NCBI RefSeq assembly: GCF_004343305.1
Contig: NZ_SMAF01000011.1
Span: forward strand, 1 to 64,000
Direction of reading: 5' to 3'
DNA from: Pseudofulvimonas gallinarii
Lineage (GTDB): Bacteria > Pseudomonadota > Gammaproteobacteria > Xanthomonadales > UBA2363
Length of the DNA: 64,000 bases
Part shown: one piece after another, positions 25,867 to 35,717 of the stretch
Layout of the letters: the number at the start of each line of letters is the position of its first letter
Position numbering within the stretch: the stretch's first letter is position 1
Notes under the pieces: generated by a model
Databases searched by the model: none
Seen by the model: only the letters and a program-made list of their open reading frames with translations
Told to the model about the DNA's origin: nothing
Program-made: the position numbers and the translations under genes

Positions 25867-28479
25867 ATGAACCGCCAGCATCGCAAACCGCTTCCCGGCA
25901 CCCGGCTCGACTGGTTCGACGCGCGCGAAGCCGTCGAAGCGCTCCAGCCCGGCGCCTGGGCCGGTCTTCCGTACACCGCCCGCGTCCACGCCGAGAACAT
26001 CGTCCGCAAGGCCGATCCGGCACACATCGCCGACTACCTCGGCCAGCTGGTGCATCGCCGGCGCGAGCTGGATTTCCCCTGGTTCCCCGCGCGCGTGGTC
26101 TGCCACGACATCCTTGGCCAGACCGCGCTGGTGGACCTGGCCGGCCTGCGCGACGCGATTGCCGAGCAGGGCGGCGATCCCGCCGCGGTCAATCCGGTCG
26201 TGCCGGTGCAGCTGATCGTCGACCATTCGCTGGCGGTGGAATGCGGCGGCTACGATGCGCAGGCCTTCGAGAAGAACCGCGCGATCGAGGACCGGCGCAA
26301 CGAGGACCGTTTCCACTTCATCGACTGGACCAAGCGGGCGTTCCGCAACGTCGATGTCATCCCGCCGGGCAACGGCATCATGCACCAGATCAACCTGGAG
26401 AAGATGTCGCCGGTGGTCTATGTGCAGGACGGCGTCGCCTTCCCGGACACCTGCGTCGGCACCGATTCGCATACACCGCACGTCGATGCGCTCGGCGTCG
26501 TCGCCATCGGCGTCGGCGGCCTGGAAGCCGAGAACGTCATGCTCGGCCGCGCATCCTGGATGCGCCTGCCGGACATCGTCGCCGTCGAGTTGTCCGGGCG
26601 GCCACAACCGGGCATCACGGCGACCGACGTCGTGCTGGCGCTGACCGAGTTCCTGCGCAAGGAACGTGTCGTCGGCGCCTACCTGGAGTTCCGCGGCGAA
26701 GGCGCGGCGGCACTGACCATCGGTGACCGCGCGACGATCTCGAACATGGCGCCGGAATACGGTGCGACCGCGGCGATGTTCTTCATCGACGACAACACAC
26801 TCGACTACCTGCGCCTGACCGGCCGCACGGACGAACAGGTCGCGCTGGTGGAAACCTACGCCAGGACCGCCGGCCTCTGGGCCGACGACCTGAAGAGCGC
26901 GCAGTACGAACGCACGCTGCACTTCGACCTGTCCACGGTCGTGCGCAACATGGCCGGCCCGTCGAATCCGCACCGCCGCCTGCCGGTGGACGAACTGGCG
27001 GGTCGCGGCATCGCCGACCCGGCCAAGCTTGAAGCCGGCAAGGCCGACGAGGCGCAGGGCCTGATGCCCGACGGCGCCGTGATCATCGCCGCGATCACCT
27101 CGTGCACGAACACGTCCAACCCGCGCAACGTGATCGCCGCTGGCCTGCTGGCGCGCAATGCCGTGGCGAAGGGACTGGTGCGCAAGCCCTGGGTGAAGTC
27201 GTCGCTGGCACCGGGCTCCAAGGCCGTGCAGCTGTACCTGGAAGAAGCCGGCCTGCTGCCGGACCTGGAAAAGCTCGGCTTCGGCATCGTCGCCTTCGCC
27301 TGCACCACCTGCAACGGCATGAGCGGTGCGCTCGACCCGGCGATCCAGCAGGAAATCATCGACCGCGACCTGTATGCCACCGCGGTGCTGTCCGGCAACC
27401 GCAACTTCGACGGCCGCATCCATCCGTATGCCAAGCAGGCCTTCCTGGCGTCGCCGCCGCTGGTCATCGCCTACGCGATCGCCGGCACGGTGCGCTTCGA
27501 CATCGAGAAGGATGTGCTCGGCATCGACGCCGGCGGCAACGAAGTGCGACTGAAGGACATCTGGCCCAGCGACGAGGAAATCGACGCCGTGGTGCGCGCC
27601 AGCGTCAAGCCGGAGCAGTACCGCAAGGTGTACGAGCCGATGTTCAACATCCGGGTCGAACAGGGCGGGAAGGTCAGCCCGCTCTACGACTGGCGTCCGA
27701 TGAGCACCTACATCCGCCGTCCGCCGTACTGGGAAGGTGCGCTGGCCGGAGAACGCACCCTGCGCGGCATGCGACCGCTCGCCGTGCTCGGCGACAACAT
27801 CACCACCGACCACCTGTCGCCGTCGAACGCGATCCTGCGCAGCAGTGCCGCCGGCGAATACCTGGCGAAGATGGGCCTGCCGGAAGAGGACTTCAATTCC
27901 TACGCCACGCATCGCGGTGACCACCTGACCGCGCAGCGCGCCACCTTCGCCAATCCCAAGCTCATCAACGAGATGGCGGTGGTCGATGGCGAGGTGAAGC
28001 AGGGATCGCTCGCGCGCCTGGAGCCGGAAGGCACGGTCATGCGCATGTGGGAGGCGATCGAAACCTACATGGACCGCAAGCAGCCGCTCATCATCATTGC
28101 CGGTGCCGACTACGGCCAGGGCAGTTCACGCGATTGGGCCGCCAAGGGCGTGCGTCTTGCGGGTGTCGAGGCCATCGTCGCCGAAGGTTTCGAGCGCATC
28201 CATCGCACCAACCTCGTCGGCATGGGCGTGCTGCCGCTGGAGTTCAGGCCCGGCGAATCGCGCAAGACCTGGGGCATCGACGGCAGCGAGACCTTCGATG
28301 TCGTCGGCACGCCGGCGCCCCGGGCGACCTTGACGCTGGTGATCCATCGCCGCAACGGCGAGCGCGTCGAGGTGCCGGTGACCTGCCGCCTGGATTCCGA
28401 CGAGGACGTGTCGATCTACCAGGCGGGTGGCGTGCTGCAGCGCTTCGCGCAGGACTTCCTGGCGTCACGCGCGGCCTGA
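25867..28479 (+). CDS. acnD: Fe/S-dependent 2-methylcitrate dehydratase AcnD
   Basis: This 870-residue aconitase-family protein dehydrates 2-methylcitrate to 2-methylaconitate. Its [4Fe-4S] ligands are Cys413 (ITSCTNTSNP), Cys479 and Cys482 (ACTTCNGMSG). The swivel-domain motif is GADYGQGSSRDWAAKG. Sequence style and position after prpC mark AcnD rather than AcnA. In many bacteria AcnD works with the isomerase PrpF, which is not next to it here. ATG at 25867 (MNRQHRKPLPGTRLDWFDA) gives the usual start; the open frame extends 33 codons upstream through hairpin DNA. Confidence 0.95.
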   Translation: MNRQHRKPLPGTRLDWFDAREAVEALQPGAWAGLPYTARVHAENIVRKADPAHIADYLGQLVHRRRELDFPWFPARVVCHDILGQTALVDLAGLRDAIAEQGGDPAAVNPVVPVQLIVDHSLAVECGGYDAQAFEKNRAIEDRRNEDRFHFIDWTKRAFRNVDVIPPGNGIMHQINLEKMSPVVYVQDGVAFPDTCVGTDSHTPHVDALGVVAIGVGGLEAENVMLGRASWMRLPDIVAVELSGRPQPGITATDVVLALTEFLRKERVVGAYLEFRGEGAAALTIGDRATISNMAPEYGATAAMFFIDDNTLDYLRLTGRTDEQVALVETYARTAGLWADDLKSAQYERTLHFDLSTVVRNMAGPSNPHRRLPVDELAGRGIADPAKLEAGKADEAQGLMPDGAVIIAAITSCTNTSNPRNVIAAGLLARNAVAKGLVRKPWVKSSLAPGSKAVQLYLEEAGLLPDLEKLGFGIVAFACTTCNGMSGALDPAIQQEIIDRDLYATAVLSGNRNFDGRIHPYAKQAFLASPPLVIAYAIAGTVRFDIEKDVLGIDAGGNEVRLKDIWPSDEEIDAVVRASVKPEQYRKVYEPMFNIRVEQGGKVSPLYDWRPMSTYIRRPPYWEGALAGERTLRGMRPLAVLGDNITTDHLSPSNAILRSSAAGEYLAKMGLPEEDFNSYATHRGDHLTAQRATFANPKLINEMAVVDGEVKQGSLARLEPEGTVMRMWEAIETYMDRKQPLIIIAGADYGQGSSRDWAAKGVRLAGVEAIVAEGFERIHRTNLVGMGVLPLEFRPGESRKTWGIDGSETFDVVGTPAPRATLTLVIHRRNGERVEVPVTCRLDSDEDVSIYQAGGVLQRFAQDFLASRAA

Positions 28480-28539
28480 CGCCGCAGGGGCGGGACCGGC
28501 GCTGCTGTTCCCGCTGCCGCCTGTGGACGTGGAAGTCCC

Positions 28540-28646
28540 GGACTGGAAGGGCCGGAACTGGAAGGGCCGGAACTGGAAGGGCCGGAACTGGAAGGGCCGG
28601 AACTGGAAGGGCCGGAACTGGAAGGCCGGAACTGGAAGGCCGGAAC
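28540..28646. repeat. 15-bp minisatellite downstream of acnD
   Basis: About seven head-to-tail copies: a 14-bp variant, four full units GGAACTGGAAGGGCC between 28554 and 28613, two 14-bp units lacking one G, then a decayed copy. It lies in the convergent space between acnD and the pirin gene. Frames through it give simple RNWKG, AGTGR or PALPV repeats and look non-coding. Confidence 0.9.
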
Positions 28647-28670
28647 AGCGTGATCCGCTGCTCCGGCCTT
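28636..28670. terminator. Bidirectional terminator between acnD and pirin gene
   Basis: Imperfect 15-bp stem: AAGGCCGGAACAGCG (28636-28650) pairs with CGCTGCTCCGGCCTT (28656-28670) with one A-C mismatch and loop TGATC. TT follows on the plus side and AA precedes it, giving a short U-run in both directions. The 5' arm overlaps the last minisatellite copies. Confidence 0.7.
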
Positions 28671-28724
28671 GTCATTGCACCGGGCTGGCCGGGCTGGTCC
28701 GACGCGTCGCGCGCCGGCCGTTGC

Positions 28725-29750
28725 TCAGTCCGCCGCAGCGCCCTGTGGGCGCTCCTCGCGCCCATCCGGGAACACGGCGAAGCGTTCGGCCGTCGTCCCG
28801 TGCGTCGGTGCGCCGTCGGCGAACGGCCACTGGCCGAAGCGCGTGCGCTGGAAGTCCTCGAACGCCTGCTGCAGTTGCTGCGGCGTGTTCATCACGAACG
28901 GCCCGTAATGCGCCACCGGCTCGCCGATCGGCCGCGCCTGCAGGAGCAGCAGCATCGTTTCGCCGTCGCCATCGTTCCGCACCGTCAGCGTCGCGTCGGA
29001 CAGCACCTGCACGGTATGGCGGACCGGCAGCACCTCGCCATCCAGGCTGACCGCACCACTGCCCACGGTATGCAGCGAACGCGACAGTCCGGCAACCGCC
29101 GCCGGAATCGTCCAGCGGCTGCCGGCCGGAAGGCGCGCCAGCCAGACGGCGATATGCGCCTCGGGACGCGCCGCCCAGGAATCCGGCGGTGGAGCCAGCG
29201 GTTCGACATCGCCGAGCTTTCCGGCGATCACCTGCACGCGCACGCCTCCGTCCAGTTCGGCCACGGGAATCTTCTCGTTCCAGAACATGGTGAAGTGCGC
29301 CGGCGCCATCTTGCTGGCCGCCGGCAGGTTCAACCAGATCTGCATCAGGTTCAGCGTGTTCGGCCGGTCGGCGTGCAGCAGCGGGAACATCTCCGCGTGC
29401 ATCACGCCGCGGCCGGTGGTCAGCCACTGCACGTCGCCCATGCCGTAGCGCGCCTTGCCGCCCAGCGAGTCGGCATGGTCCACGTAGCCTTCCGGCACGA
29501 TGGTGATGGTTTCGAAACCACGGTGCGGATGCGCGGGGAAGCCGGGCACGCGATCGCCGTGATACATGTTCCAGCCCTCCTTGTCGGCGAAATCCGAACC
29601 GATCTGCCTGCCGGCCAGCGAGGCCTTCGGCGCCAGTGCGCCATCGCCCTCGGGATAGAGGTCGAGGTGGTGCGCCATGAACAGGAACGGGTCGGCGCCA
29701 CGCCAAGGCGTGCTCAGCGGGCTGATCGACAGGATGGACGGATGGCTCAT
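28725..29750 (-). CDS. Pirin family protein
   Basis: This 341-residue bicupin-fold protein has the pirin metal-binding segment HPHRGFETITIV and the second-cupin-like region after residue 170. Other conserved pieces are GDVQWLTTGRGVMHAEMF and LNLMQIWLNLPA. Pirins bind iron; bacterial members act as quercetinases or modulate metabolic enzymes. The C-terminal segment (YGPFVMNTPQQLQQAFEDFQ) is typical of the family. It is convergent with acnD and monocistronic. Its specific role here is unknown. Confidence 0.92.
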   Translation of the reverse strand: MSHPSILSISPLSTPWRGADPFLFMAHHLDLYPEGDGALAPKASLAGRQIGSDFADKEGWNMYHGDRVPGFPAHPHRGFETITIVPEGYVDHADSLGGKARYGMGDVQWLTTGRGVMHAEMFPLLHADRPNTLNLMQIWLNLPAASKMAPAHFTMFWNEKIPVAELDGGVRVQVIAGKLGDVEPLAPPPDSWAARPEAHIAVWLARLPAGSRWTIPAAVAGLSRSLHTVGSGAVSLDGEVLPVRHTVQVLSDATLTVRNDGDGETMLLLLQARPIGEPVAHYGPFVMNTPQQLQQAFEDFQRTRFGQWPFADGAPTHGTTAERFAVFPDGREERPQGAAAD

Positions 29751-30078
29751 CGGGATCTCCGGTTGGGAATGCCTACAAGGTCGGGGGTGCAGACCTTCCG
29801 ATCAAGGCCGCCAGTGGCACCGTTTCGGGAACACGGTGATCCAGTCCTGGCCCCGATGCCGGCCGCCGTGCCGGTCCGCGCGGCAGTCCCGCACCGCACT
29901 CGCTTCAGGGACACCGGCTGAACGTCCTGGCCGATCCTTCGCCTGCGCGCGGTGCGGCAATGGCATCATGCCAGCCATCCCGGCTGGCCAGCTGACGGAT
30001 CGCGATCCGTCGGTTTCCCCTGCATCGTGACCCGATGCCGGGGTCGCAGCCAGCCCTTGTCCCGCAAGGATCCGGCCG
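29751..30078. other. Intergenic region with palindromes, no gene seen
   Basis: This is 328 bases between the divergent pirin and NTF2-like genes. It contains a hairpin CCAGCC/GGCTGG (29971-29987) and a perfect 18-bp palindrome GACGGATCGCGATCCGTC at 29994-30011, about 70 bases before the downstream start codon. No coding signature is seen. Confidence 0.55.
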
Positions 30079-30582
30079 ATGTCCTCCGCCCACCGCTGCC
30101 TTCCGGCATTGCTCCTGCTGTCCGCCGCGTCCCTCTGCCACGCCGACGCGGCACTGGAGCGCGCGGTGTCGGCGTTGTGGTCGGCGATGTCGCACGAAGC
30201 CGGCACCGGCGCCGACACCGGGACGCTGCGCCGCCTGTTCCACGCCGAGGCGGTGGTTTTCGGCGCCCGCCACGATGGCAAGCCGCCGGTGCGGCGCAGC
30301 GCCGCGGCGGATTTCCTGCAGCGGCTGGAGCGCGTCGGCGAGCAGGGCTTCTTCGAATGCGAGATCCAGCGCGAGATCCACGCCAGCGGTCGCTTCGCCA
30401 CCGTGTACAGCGTCGTCGAATCCCGTCGCGACCGTGGCGCGGCGGCGGAATTCACCGGCGTCAACAGCCTGCAGCTGTTCCGCGACGAAGACGGCTGGAA
30501 GGTGCTGTCGCTTTACTACTACGTCGATGCGCCCGACGTCGCCATCGCGTCCAGCGGCCGGAGCGGCCACTGCATTCCCTGA
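30079..30582 (+). CDS. Exported NTF2/SnoaL-like protein of unknown function
   Basis: This 167-residue protein has a signal peptide (CLPALLLLSAASLCHADA). The mature part reads like a small alpha+beta cone fold of the NTF2/SnoaL-like group: N-terminal helix with WSAMSHEAGTG, LRRLFHAEAVVFGAR, and strands ending in LQLFRDEDGWKVLSLYYYV. No catalytic residues can be assigned. AAGGA at about 30066-30071 supports the ATG. It lies 26 bp before the efflux gene on the same strand and may be co-transcribed with it. Confidence 0.75.
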   Translation: MSSAHRCLPALLLLSAASLCHADAALERAVSALWSAMSHEAGTGADTGTLRRLFHAEAVVFGARHDGKPPVRRSAAADFLQRLERVGEQGFFECEIQREIHASGRFATVYSVVESRRDRGAAAEFTGVNSLQLFRDEDGWKVLSLYYYVDAPDVAIASSGRSGHCIP

Positions 30583-30608
30583 ACATCGACCCGAACGATT
30601 CCCCTCCT

Positions 30609-31877
30609 ATGCCGACAAACGCTGATTCGCCCAAGGCCACCCACTCCCGATTCGGCCTGGCCGCACTGCTGGCGGCGCTGGCGATGTTCGGTCCGTTCTC
30701 GATCGACACCATGTTCCCCGCCTTCCCGGCGATGGCCGGCGCGCTGGGCGTGTCCGACGTCGCCGTGCAGCAGACACTCAGCGTGTACCTGATCGCCTAC
30801 GCGGCGATGGCGCTGTTCCACGGGCCGCTGTCCGATGCCTACGGACGTCGCCGGCTGATTCTCGTCGGCACGGCCGTCTTCACGCTGGCTTCGGTGGGTT
30901 GCGCGCTGGCGCCCGACCTGGGCTGGCTGCTCGTGTTCCGCGCCGTGCAGGGCATTTCCGCGGGCGTCGGCATCATCGTCGGGCGGGCGATCATCCGTGA
31001 TCTCTACGACGGCCCGGACGCGCAGCGCCTGATGTCCACGGTGACGATGATCTTCGGTGTCGCGCCGGCCATCGCCCCGATCATCGGCGGCTGGGTGTTC
31101 GAATGGGCCGGCTGGCAGGCGGTGTTCTGGTTCCTGTGCGTGTTCGGCGTGCTGCTGTGGCTGGGCTGCCTGCTGTGGCTGCGCGAAACCCTTCCGGTTG
31201 CGCAGCGGCAGCCGATCTCGGTCGGCTCGCTATGGGGCGGCTATGCGGAGATGTTGCGCGATCCGATGTTCCGCCGGCTGTCGTGGTCGGCGGCGTTCAA
31301 TTTCGGATCGCTGTTCCTGTTCATTTCCTCGGCGCCGATGTTCGTCTTCGAATTCCTCGGCATGGGCGCGCTGGATTTCGGCTGGTTCTTCGTGCCGACG
31401 ATCTCCGGCATGATGGTCGGTGCCTGGCTGTCCGGACGCCTGGCCGGGCGCGTCAGCGCCGAGCGCTGCGTCGGCATGGCCTATGCGGCGATGCTGGTCG
31501 CCGGTGTCGCCAACATCGCCTACTGCAGCTCGTCGCTGCCGTTCGCCTTGCCGTGGGCGGTGTTGCCGATCGCCCTGACCGCGTTCGGCATCGCGATCGC
31601 CTTTCCGGCCATCACGCTGATGCTGCTGGACCGCTATCCCACCCACCGCGGTGCGGCGTCGTCGCTGCAGTCGTTCATCTCGCTCGTGTTCAATGCCGTC
31701 ATCGCCGGCGCCGCGGCGCCGCTGCTGCATGGACATCCGCCGGTCTGGCTGGCGATTTCCGCCTTGACCCTGAGCGTGGCGGGCTACATCGCCTGGCAGA
31801 TGCGCCCGCGTGCCGATGGTACGCCGTTGCCGCCCGTTGACAGCGACGTGCCGCTGCCCAATGAAGGCCAACAGTAG
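30609..31877 (+). CDS. Bcr/CflA-family MFS drug efflux transporter
   Basis: This 422-residue inner-membrane transporter has 12 predicted helices. The major facilitator signature GPLSDAYGRRRLILVG follows helix 2, and the DHA1 Bcr/CflA marker GPFSIDTMFPAFPAM is near the start. It probably exports a hydrophobic compound using the proton gradient. ATG at 30609 begins a typical short cytoplasmic tail (MPTNADSPKATHSRFG) before helix 1. It may be co-transcribed with the upstream NTF2-like gene. The substrate is unknown. Confidence 0.92.
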   Translation: MPTNADSPKATHSRFGLAALLAALAMFGPFSIDTMFPAFPAMAGALGVSDVAVQQTLSVYLIAYAAMALFHGPLSDAYGRRRLILVGTAVFTLASVGCALAPDLGWLLVFRAVQGISAGVGIIVGRAIIRDLYDGPDAQRLMSTVTMIFGVAPAIAPIIGGWVFEWAGWQAVFWFLCVFGVLLWLGCLLWLRETLPVAQRQPISVGSLWGGYAEMLRDPMFRRLSWSAAFNFGSLFLFISSAPMFVFEFLGMGALDFGWFFVPTISGMMVGAWLSGRLAGRVSAERCVGMAYAAMLVAGVANIAYCSSSLPFALPWAVLPIALTAFGIAIAFPAITLMLLDRYPTHRGAASSLQSFISLVFNAVIAGAAAPLLHGHPPVWLAISALTLSVAGYIAWQMRPRADGTPLPPVDSDVPLPNEGQQ

Positions 31878-32321
31878 CGCCGCGGGAGCGGGTCGCACGT
31901 TCGACCGCCATCGGCCGATGTGAACCTCAAGGGTCGCGGCGCACCCGGTGCCGCAGGCGAAGGTGGCCGGGCTGTCGCTGCGGGGTGCGCGACCGGCGAC
32001 CGCGTCGTTGCTGTCGGTGGCGGGCGTGCCCGGGCAGGGCATCGCAGAAAAGTCCGCCATTTCAACGTGTACCGGTTGCCGGAACGGATGGGATCCGCCT
32101 CCCGCCCTGATCGGAAGGCCGCGAAGGCATGACCTGGGTACGGAAACATCCCGTGCGCGTCTTTGTCGCGGCCCGCGGTGATGCGTAAAGGCAGCGCCGC
32201 CCGGTCGGGGATTGGCCGCTGCAAACGGTCACAGGGGAAATGTCCGTCCGCGTCGCTTTTCCTCGTCCGGGGGATGCGGCATAGTGCTGCGCTGCGATGC
32301 AGCATCTGCTGGGGGAACGCC
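31878..32321. other. Spacer before thrA with no gene or leader peptide seen
   Basis: I looked for a threonine/isoleucine-rich leader peptide and an attenuator of the E. coli thr type and found neither. Short open frames here have no recognisable product. The thrA promoter must lie here but no consensus pair is convincing. Confidence 0.5.
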
Positions 32322-34775
32322 ATGGGTTGGGTGGCACACAAGTTCGGCGGATCGTCACTGGCGGATGCCGGGCGCATCCGGCAGGTGGCGACGGTACTTG
32401 GCGCCCGCGACGACGCGGCACAGGTCGTGGTCGTTTCCGCCATGGCGGGCGTGACCGACGCCCTCACGCGCCTGGTGACGGATGCGGCGGCCGGCGATGC
32501 CGACTGGCGCGTGCAGCTTGCCGGCCTGCGCGGTCGCCACGTCGAGGCGGCGACGACGTTGCTCGGCGAACACGCCGACCTGGGCTGGCTGGACAGCGTG
32601 TTCGCCGACCTGGCCGACCTGCTGCACGCACAGTCGCTGCTGGGTTCGCTGTCCCGCGAGGCGCTGGATTTCGTGCAGGGGCTCGGTGAGGTGCTCAGCG
32701 CCGGGCTGCTCACGCGGTACCTGCGGTCACAGGGTCGCGAAGCCGCGCGCCTGGATGCCCGCGACGTCCTGGTGGTCAGTGAAACCGAACTGGGTCGGGT
32801 CGTCGAGGACACACCCACTCGCGATCGGCTGGCCGCATGGCGCGCCGTACACGACGCGCGCTGCGTTGTCGTCACCGGTTTCGTCTGCCGCGCCGCCGAC
32901 GGCCGCATCACCACGCTGGGCCGAAACGGCAGCGACTATTCCGGCGCCATCTTCGCCGACCTGTTCGATGCCACGGCGCTGCACATCTGGACCGATGTCG
33001 ATGGCGTGCTGTCGGCCGATCCGCGCCTGGTACCCGAGGCGGTCCTGCTCGACCGCCTCAGCTACGACGAGGCCTGCGAGCTGGCCTACTTCGGCGCCAG
33101 GGTCATCCATCCGCAGACGCTGGCGCCGGCGATCCGCCGCGGCATGCCCATCGTCATCCGCAACACCTTCAATGCCGGCCATCCCGGCACGCGCATCGAA
33201 GCGGAGAGCAGCGCCCAGCCGCCGGTGAAGGGCCTGACCACGATCGGCGACCTGGCCATCGTCAACCTGGAAGGGGCCGGCATGATCGGCGTGCCCGGTA
33301 CCGCCGAGCGCGTCTTCGGCGCGCTGCACGATGCCGGCGTATCGGTGGTGATGATCTCGCAGGGCAGTTCGGAGCATTCGATCTGTTCGGTCGTGCGCGC
33401 CGCCCAGGCCGGTCGTGCGGTGGCGGCGCTGCAGCACGCTTTTGCCGCCGAGCTCGCCGCCGGCAGCATCCACGCGGTGACGTCGACGCCGGATATCGCG
33501 GTGCTCGCCGTCGTCGGCGACGGCATGGCCGGCACGCCCGGTATCGCCGCGCAGGTGTTCAACTCGCTGGCGCGCGCGCAGGTCAACATCCGTGCCATCG
33601 CCCAGGGCGCGTCCGAACGCAACATTTCCATCGCGGTGGCCGCTGGCGATGCCTCGCGCGCCCTGCGCGCCGTGCACGCGGCCTTCTTCCTGTCGCCGCA
33701 GACGGTATCGGTGGGCATAGTCGGGCCGGGCAATGTCGGCCGCGTGTTCCTGCAGCAGCTGGCGGCGCGGGGTGAGGAACTGCGCCGTCGCGCCAACCTC
33801 GACCTTCGCGTCCGTGCGATCGCCAACAGCCGCGTGCAGTGCCTGCATGAAAGCGGCATCGACCCGGCCGCCTGGCCGGAGACGCTGGCGGCGGCAACGG
33901 CGCCGCTGGAGCTCGATGCCTTCGCCGACCACGTACGCGCGCCGCACCTGCCGCATGCGCTGATCGTCGACCTCAGCGCCAGCAGCGAGATCGCCGGGCA
34001 CTATGCCGGCTGGCTGGCGCGCGGGATCCACGTCGTCACGCCGAACAAGCAGGCCGGTTCCGGCGACTGGAGCCGGTACCAGGCCATCCGCGCCGCGCAG
34101 GCCGAAGGGCGCAGCCTGTTCCGGTACGAAGCGACCGTCGGCGCCGGCCTGCCGGTGATCTCGACGCTGCGCGACCTGCTCGATACCGGCGACGACATCC
34201 TGTCCATCGAGGGCATCCTGTCCGGCACGCTGGCCTGGCTGTTCAACCGCTTCGACGGCAGCGTGCCGTTCTCGGCGCTGGTGCGGGAGGCGCGCGAGCT
34301 GGGCTATACCGAGCCGGACCCGCGCGACGACCTCTCGGGCATGGACGTGGCGCGCAAGCTCACCATCCTCGCCCGCGAAGCCGGCTGGTCCTTGCGCCTT
34401 GAAGACGTGGAGGTCGAATCGCTGGTGCCGGAAGCGCTGCGTGGTGTCCCGCGTGAAGATTTCCTCGCACGCCTGCACGAGCTCGACGAGGCGCTGGCGA
34501 CGCGCCTGGCCGGGGCCCGCGACCGCGGCTGCATCCTGCGCCACGTCGCGCACCTGGACGCCGAGGGCAGGGCGCGCGTCGGCATCGCGGAGCTGCCTGC
34601 GGACCATGCCTTCGCCCATCTTGCGCTGACCGACAACATCATCCAGTTCCGCAGCCGACGCTACTGCGACAACCCGCTGATCGTGCGCGGCCCGGGCGCC
34701 GGACCGGATGTCACCGCCGCCGGTGTGTTCGCCGACGTGCTGCGTGTCGCCGCGGCGCTGGGAGCGCAGCTGTGA
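32322..34775 (+). CDS. thrA: Bifunctional aspartokinase / homoserine dehydrogenase I
   Basis: This 817-residue enzyme carries out the first and third steps from aspartate to threonine and methionine. The N-terminal kinase has [17 protein letters not shown] (6-22) and the [20 protein letters not shown] segment. Two ACT domains follow (about 315-460). The homoserine dehydrogenase starts at [11 protein letters not shown] (464) and contains [10 protein letters not shown] and [17 protein letters not shown] at 32322 follows a GGGGGAA site. Its TGA overlaps the GTG start of thrB. Threonine feedback is expected from the family. Confidence 0.97.
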   Translation: MGWVAHKFGGSSLADAGRIRQVATVLGARDDAAQVVVVSAMAGVTDALTRLVTDAAAGDADWRVQLAGLRGRHVEAATTLLGEHADLGWLDSVFADLADLLHAQSLLGSLSREALDFVQGLGEVLSAGLLTRYLRSQGREAARLDARDVLVVSETELGRVVEDTPTRDRLAAWRAVHDARCVVVTGFVCRAADGRITTLGRNGSDYSGAIFADLFDATALHIWTDVDGVLSADPRLVPEAVLLDRLSYDEACELAYFGARVIHPQTLAPAIRRGMPIVIRNTFNAGHPGTRIEAESSAQPPVKGLTTIGDLAIVNLEGAGMIGVPGTAERVFGALHDAGVSVVMISQGSSEHSICSVVRAAQAGRAVAALQHAFAAELAAGSIHAVTSTPDIAVLAVVGDGMAGTPGIAAQVFNSLARAQVNIRAIAQGASERNISIAVAAGDASRALRAVHAAFFLSPQTVSVGIVGPGNVGRVFLQQLAARGEELRRRANLDLRVRAIANSRVQCLHESGIDPAAWPETLAAATAPLELDAFADHVRAPHLPHALIVDLSASSEIAGHYAGWLARGIHVVTPNKQAGSGDWSRYQAIRAAQAEGRSLFRYEATVGAGLPVISTLRDLLDTGDDILSIEGILSGTLAWLFNRFDGSVPFSALVREARELGYTEPDPRDDLSGMDVARKLTILAREAGWSLRLEDVEVESLVPEALRGVPREDFLARLHELDEALATRLAGARDRGCILRHVAHLDAEGRARVGIAELPADHAFAHLALTDNIIQFRSRRYCDNPLIVRGPGAGPDVTAAGVFADVLRVAAALGAQL

Positions 34776-35707
34776 GCGGCGCCGTGCGTGCCGAAGCGAC
34801 GGCGCCGGCATCGGTCGGCAACGTCGGCGTCGGATTCGACCTGCTCGGCCACAGCATCGCCGGGCCCGCGGACCGCGTGATCGCCTTCCGCGCCGGCGCG
34901 CCCGGCGTTCGCATCCGCGCCATCGACGGTGCCGACATGCCCTTGCCGTTGGCGGCTGCCGAGAACACCGCCGGGCGCGCCGTGCAATCGCTGCTCGATG
35001 CGCAGGCGCCGCAACTGGGCGTCGAGCTGCACATCGTCAAGGGCATTCCGCTCAGCGCCGGCATGGGCGGTTCGGCCGCGTCGGCCGTGGCGGCGCTGGT
35101 TGCGGCCAATGCACTGCTGCCGCAGCCGCTGTCCGTCGAGCAGCTCTACACCTATGCGCTCGATGGCGAAGCGGTGGCGTCGGGCGCGCGCCATGGCGAC
35201 AACCTCGGCCCGCAGTTGCTTGGGGGCCTGGTGCTGACCACGCCGACGCGGCTGATCGCCTTGCCGGTACCGGAAGGCCTGTGGTGCGCACTGGTGCATC
35301 CGCACCAGCGTCTGGAAACGCGTCGTTCCCGCGAGGTGCTGCGCGAACCCTACGCGCTGGGACAGATCGTGCAGCAGACCGAAGCACTGGCGCTGTTCCT
35401 CACCGGCTGCCAGCGTGGTGATGTCGAGCTGGTCGCCACCGGCCTGCGTGACGTGCTGGTCGAGCCGCGTCGGGCACCGCTGATCCCCGGATTCGCTGCC
35501 GTGAAGCAGGCGGCGCTGGCGGCGGATGCGCTGGGCGCGAGCATCAGTGGTGCCGGTCCCAGTGTGTTCGCCTGGTTCGACAACGAACCCTCGGCACGAC
35601 GCGGCGCGCAGGCGATGACCGCCGCCTTCGCCGGCGCCGGCCAAAGCGCCGATGCCTGGGTGTCGCCCGTCAATGGACCGGCCGCGACGCTGGTCGCGGT
35701 GGAATGA
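34772..35707 (+). CDS. thrB: Homoserine kinase
   Basis: This 311-residue GHMP-family kinase phosphorylates homoserine. Motif 1 is [14 protein letters not shown] (13-26), the ATP-binding glycine loop is [13 protein letters not shown] (92-104), and motif 3 is [14 protein letters not shown] near residues 250-263. It starts at GTG 34772, overlapping the thrA stop as GTGA, so translation is coupled. It is followed 10 bp later by thrC. Confidence 0.96.
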   Translation: MSGAVRAEATAPASVGNVGVGFDLLGHSIAGPADRVIAFRAGAPGVRIRAIDGADMPLPLAAAENTAGRAVQSLLDAQAPQLGVELHIVKGIPLSAGMGGSAASAVAALVAANALLPQPLSVEQLYTYALDGEAVASGARHGDNLGPQLLGGLVLTTPTRLIALPVPEGLWCALVHPHQRLETRRSREVLREPYALGQIVQQTEALALFLTGCQRGDVELVATGLRDVLVEPRRAPLIPGFAAVKQAALAADALGASISGAGPSVFAWFDNEPSARRGAQAMTAAFAGAGQSADAWVSPVNGPAATLVAVE

Positions 35708-35717
35708 GGACGACGGC

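Noticed and set aside
28540-28646. CRISPR array
   Set aside because: Units are 15 bp and contiguous, without spacers.
28427-29050. A repeat protein with RNWKG units through the minisatellite
   Set aside because: No start or ribosome site, overlap with acnD and pirin genes, and all frames of the repeat give simple peptides. It is better read as non-coding tandem DNA.
28480-30078. prpF as the expected partner of acnD
   Set aside because: The next gene is a convergent pirin, and no PrpF-like sequence is in the window.
31878-32321. A thr attenuator leader peptide
   Set aside because: No short frame rich in Thr/Ile codons followed by alternative hairpins and a T-run was found.
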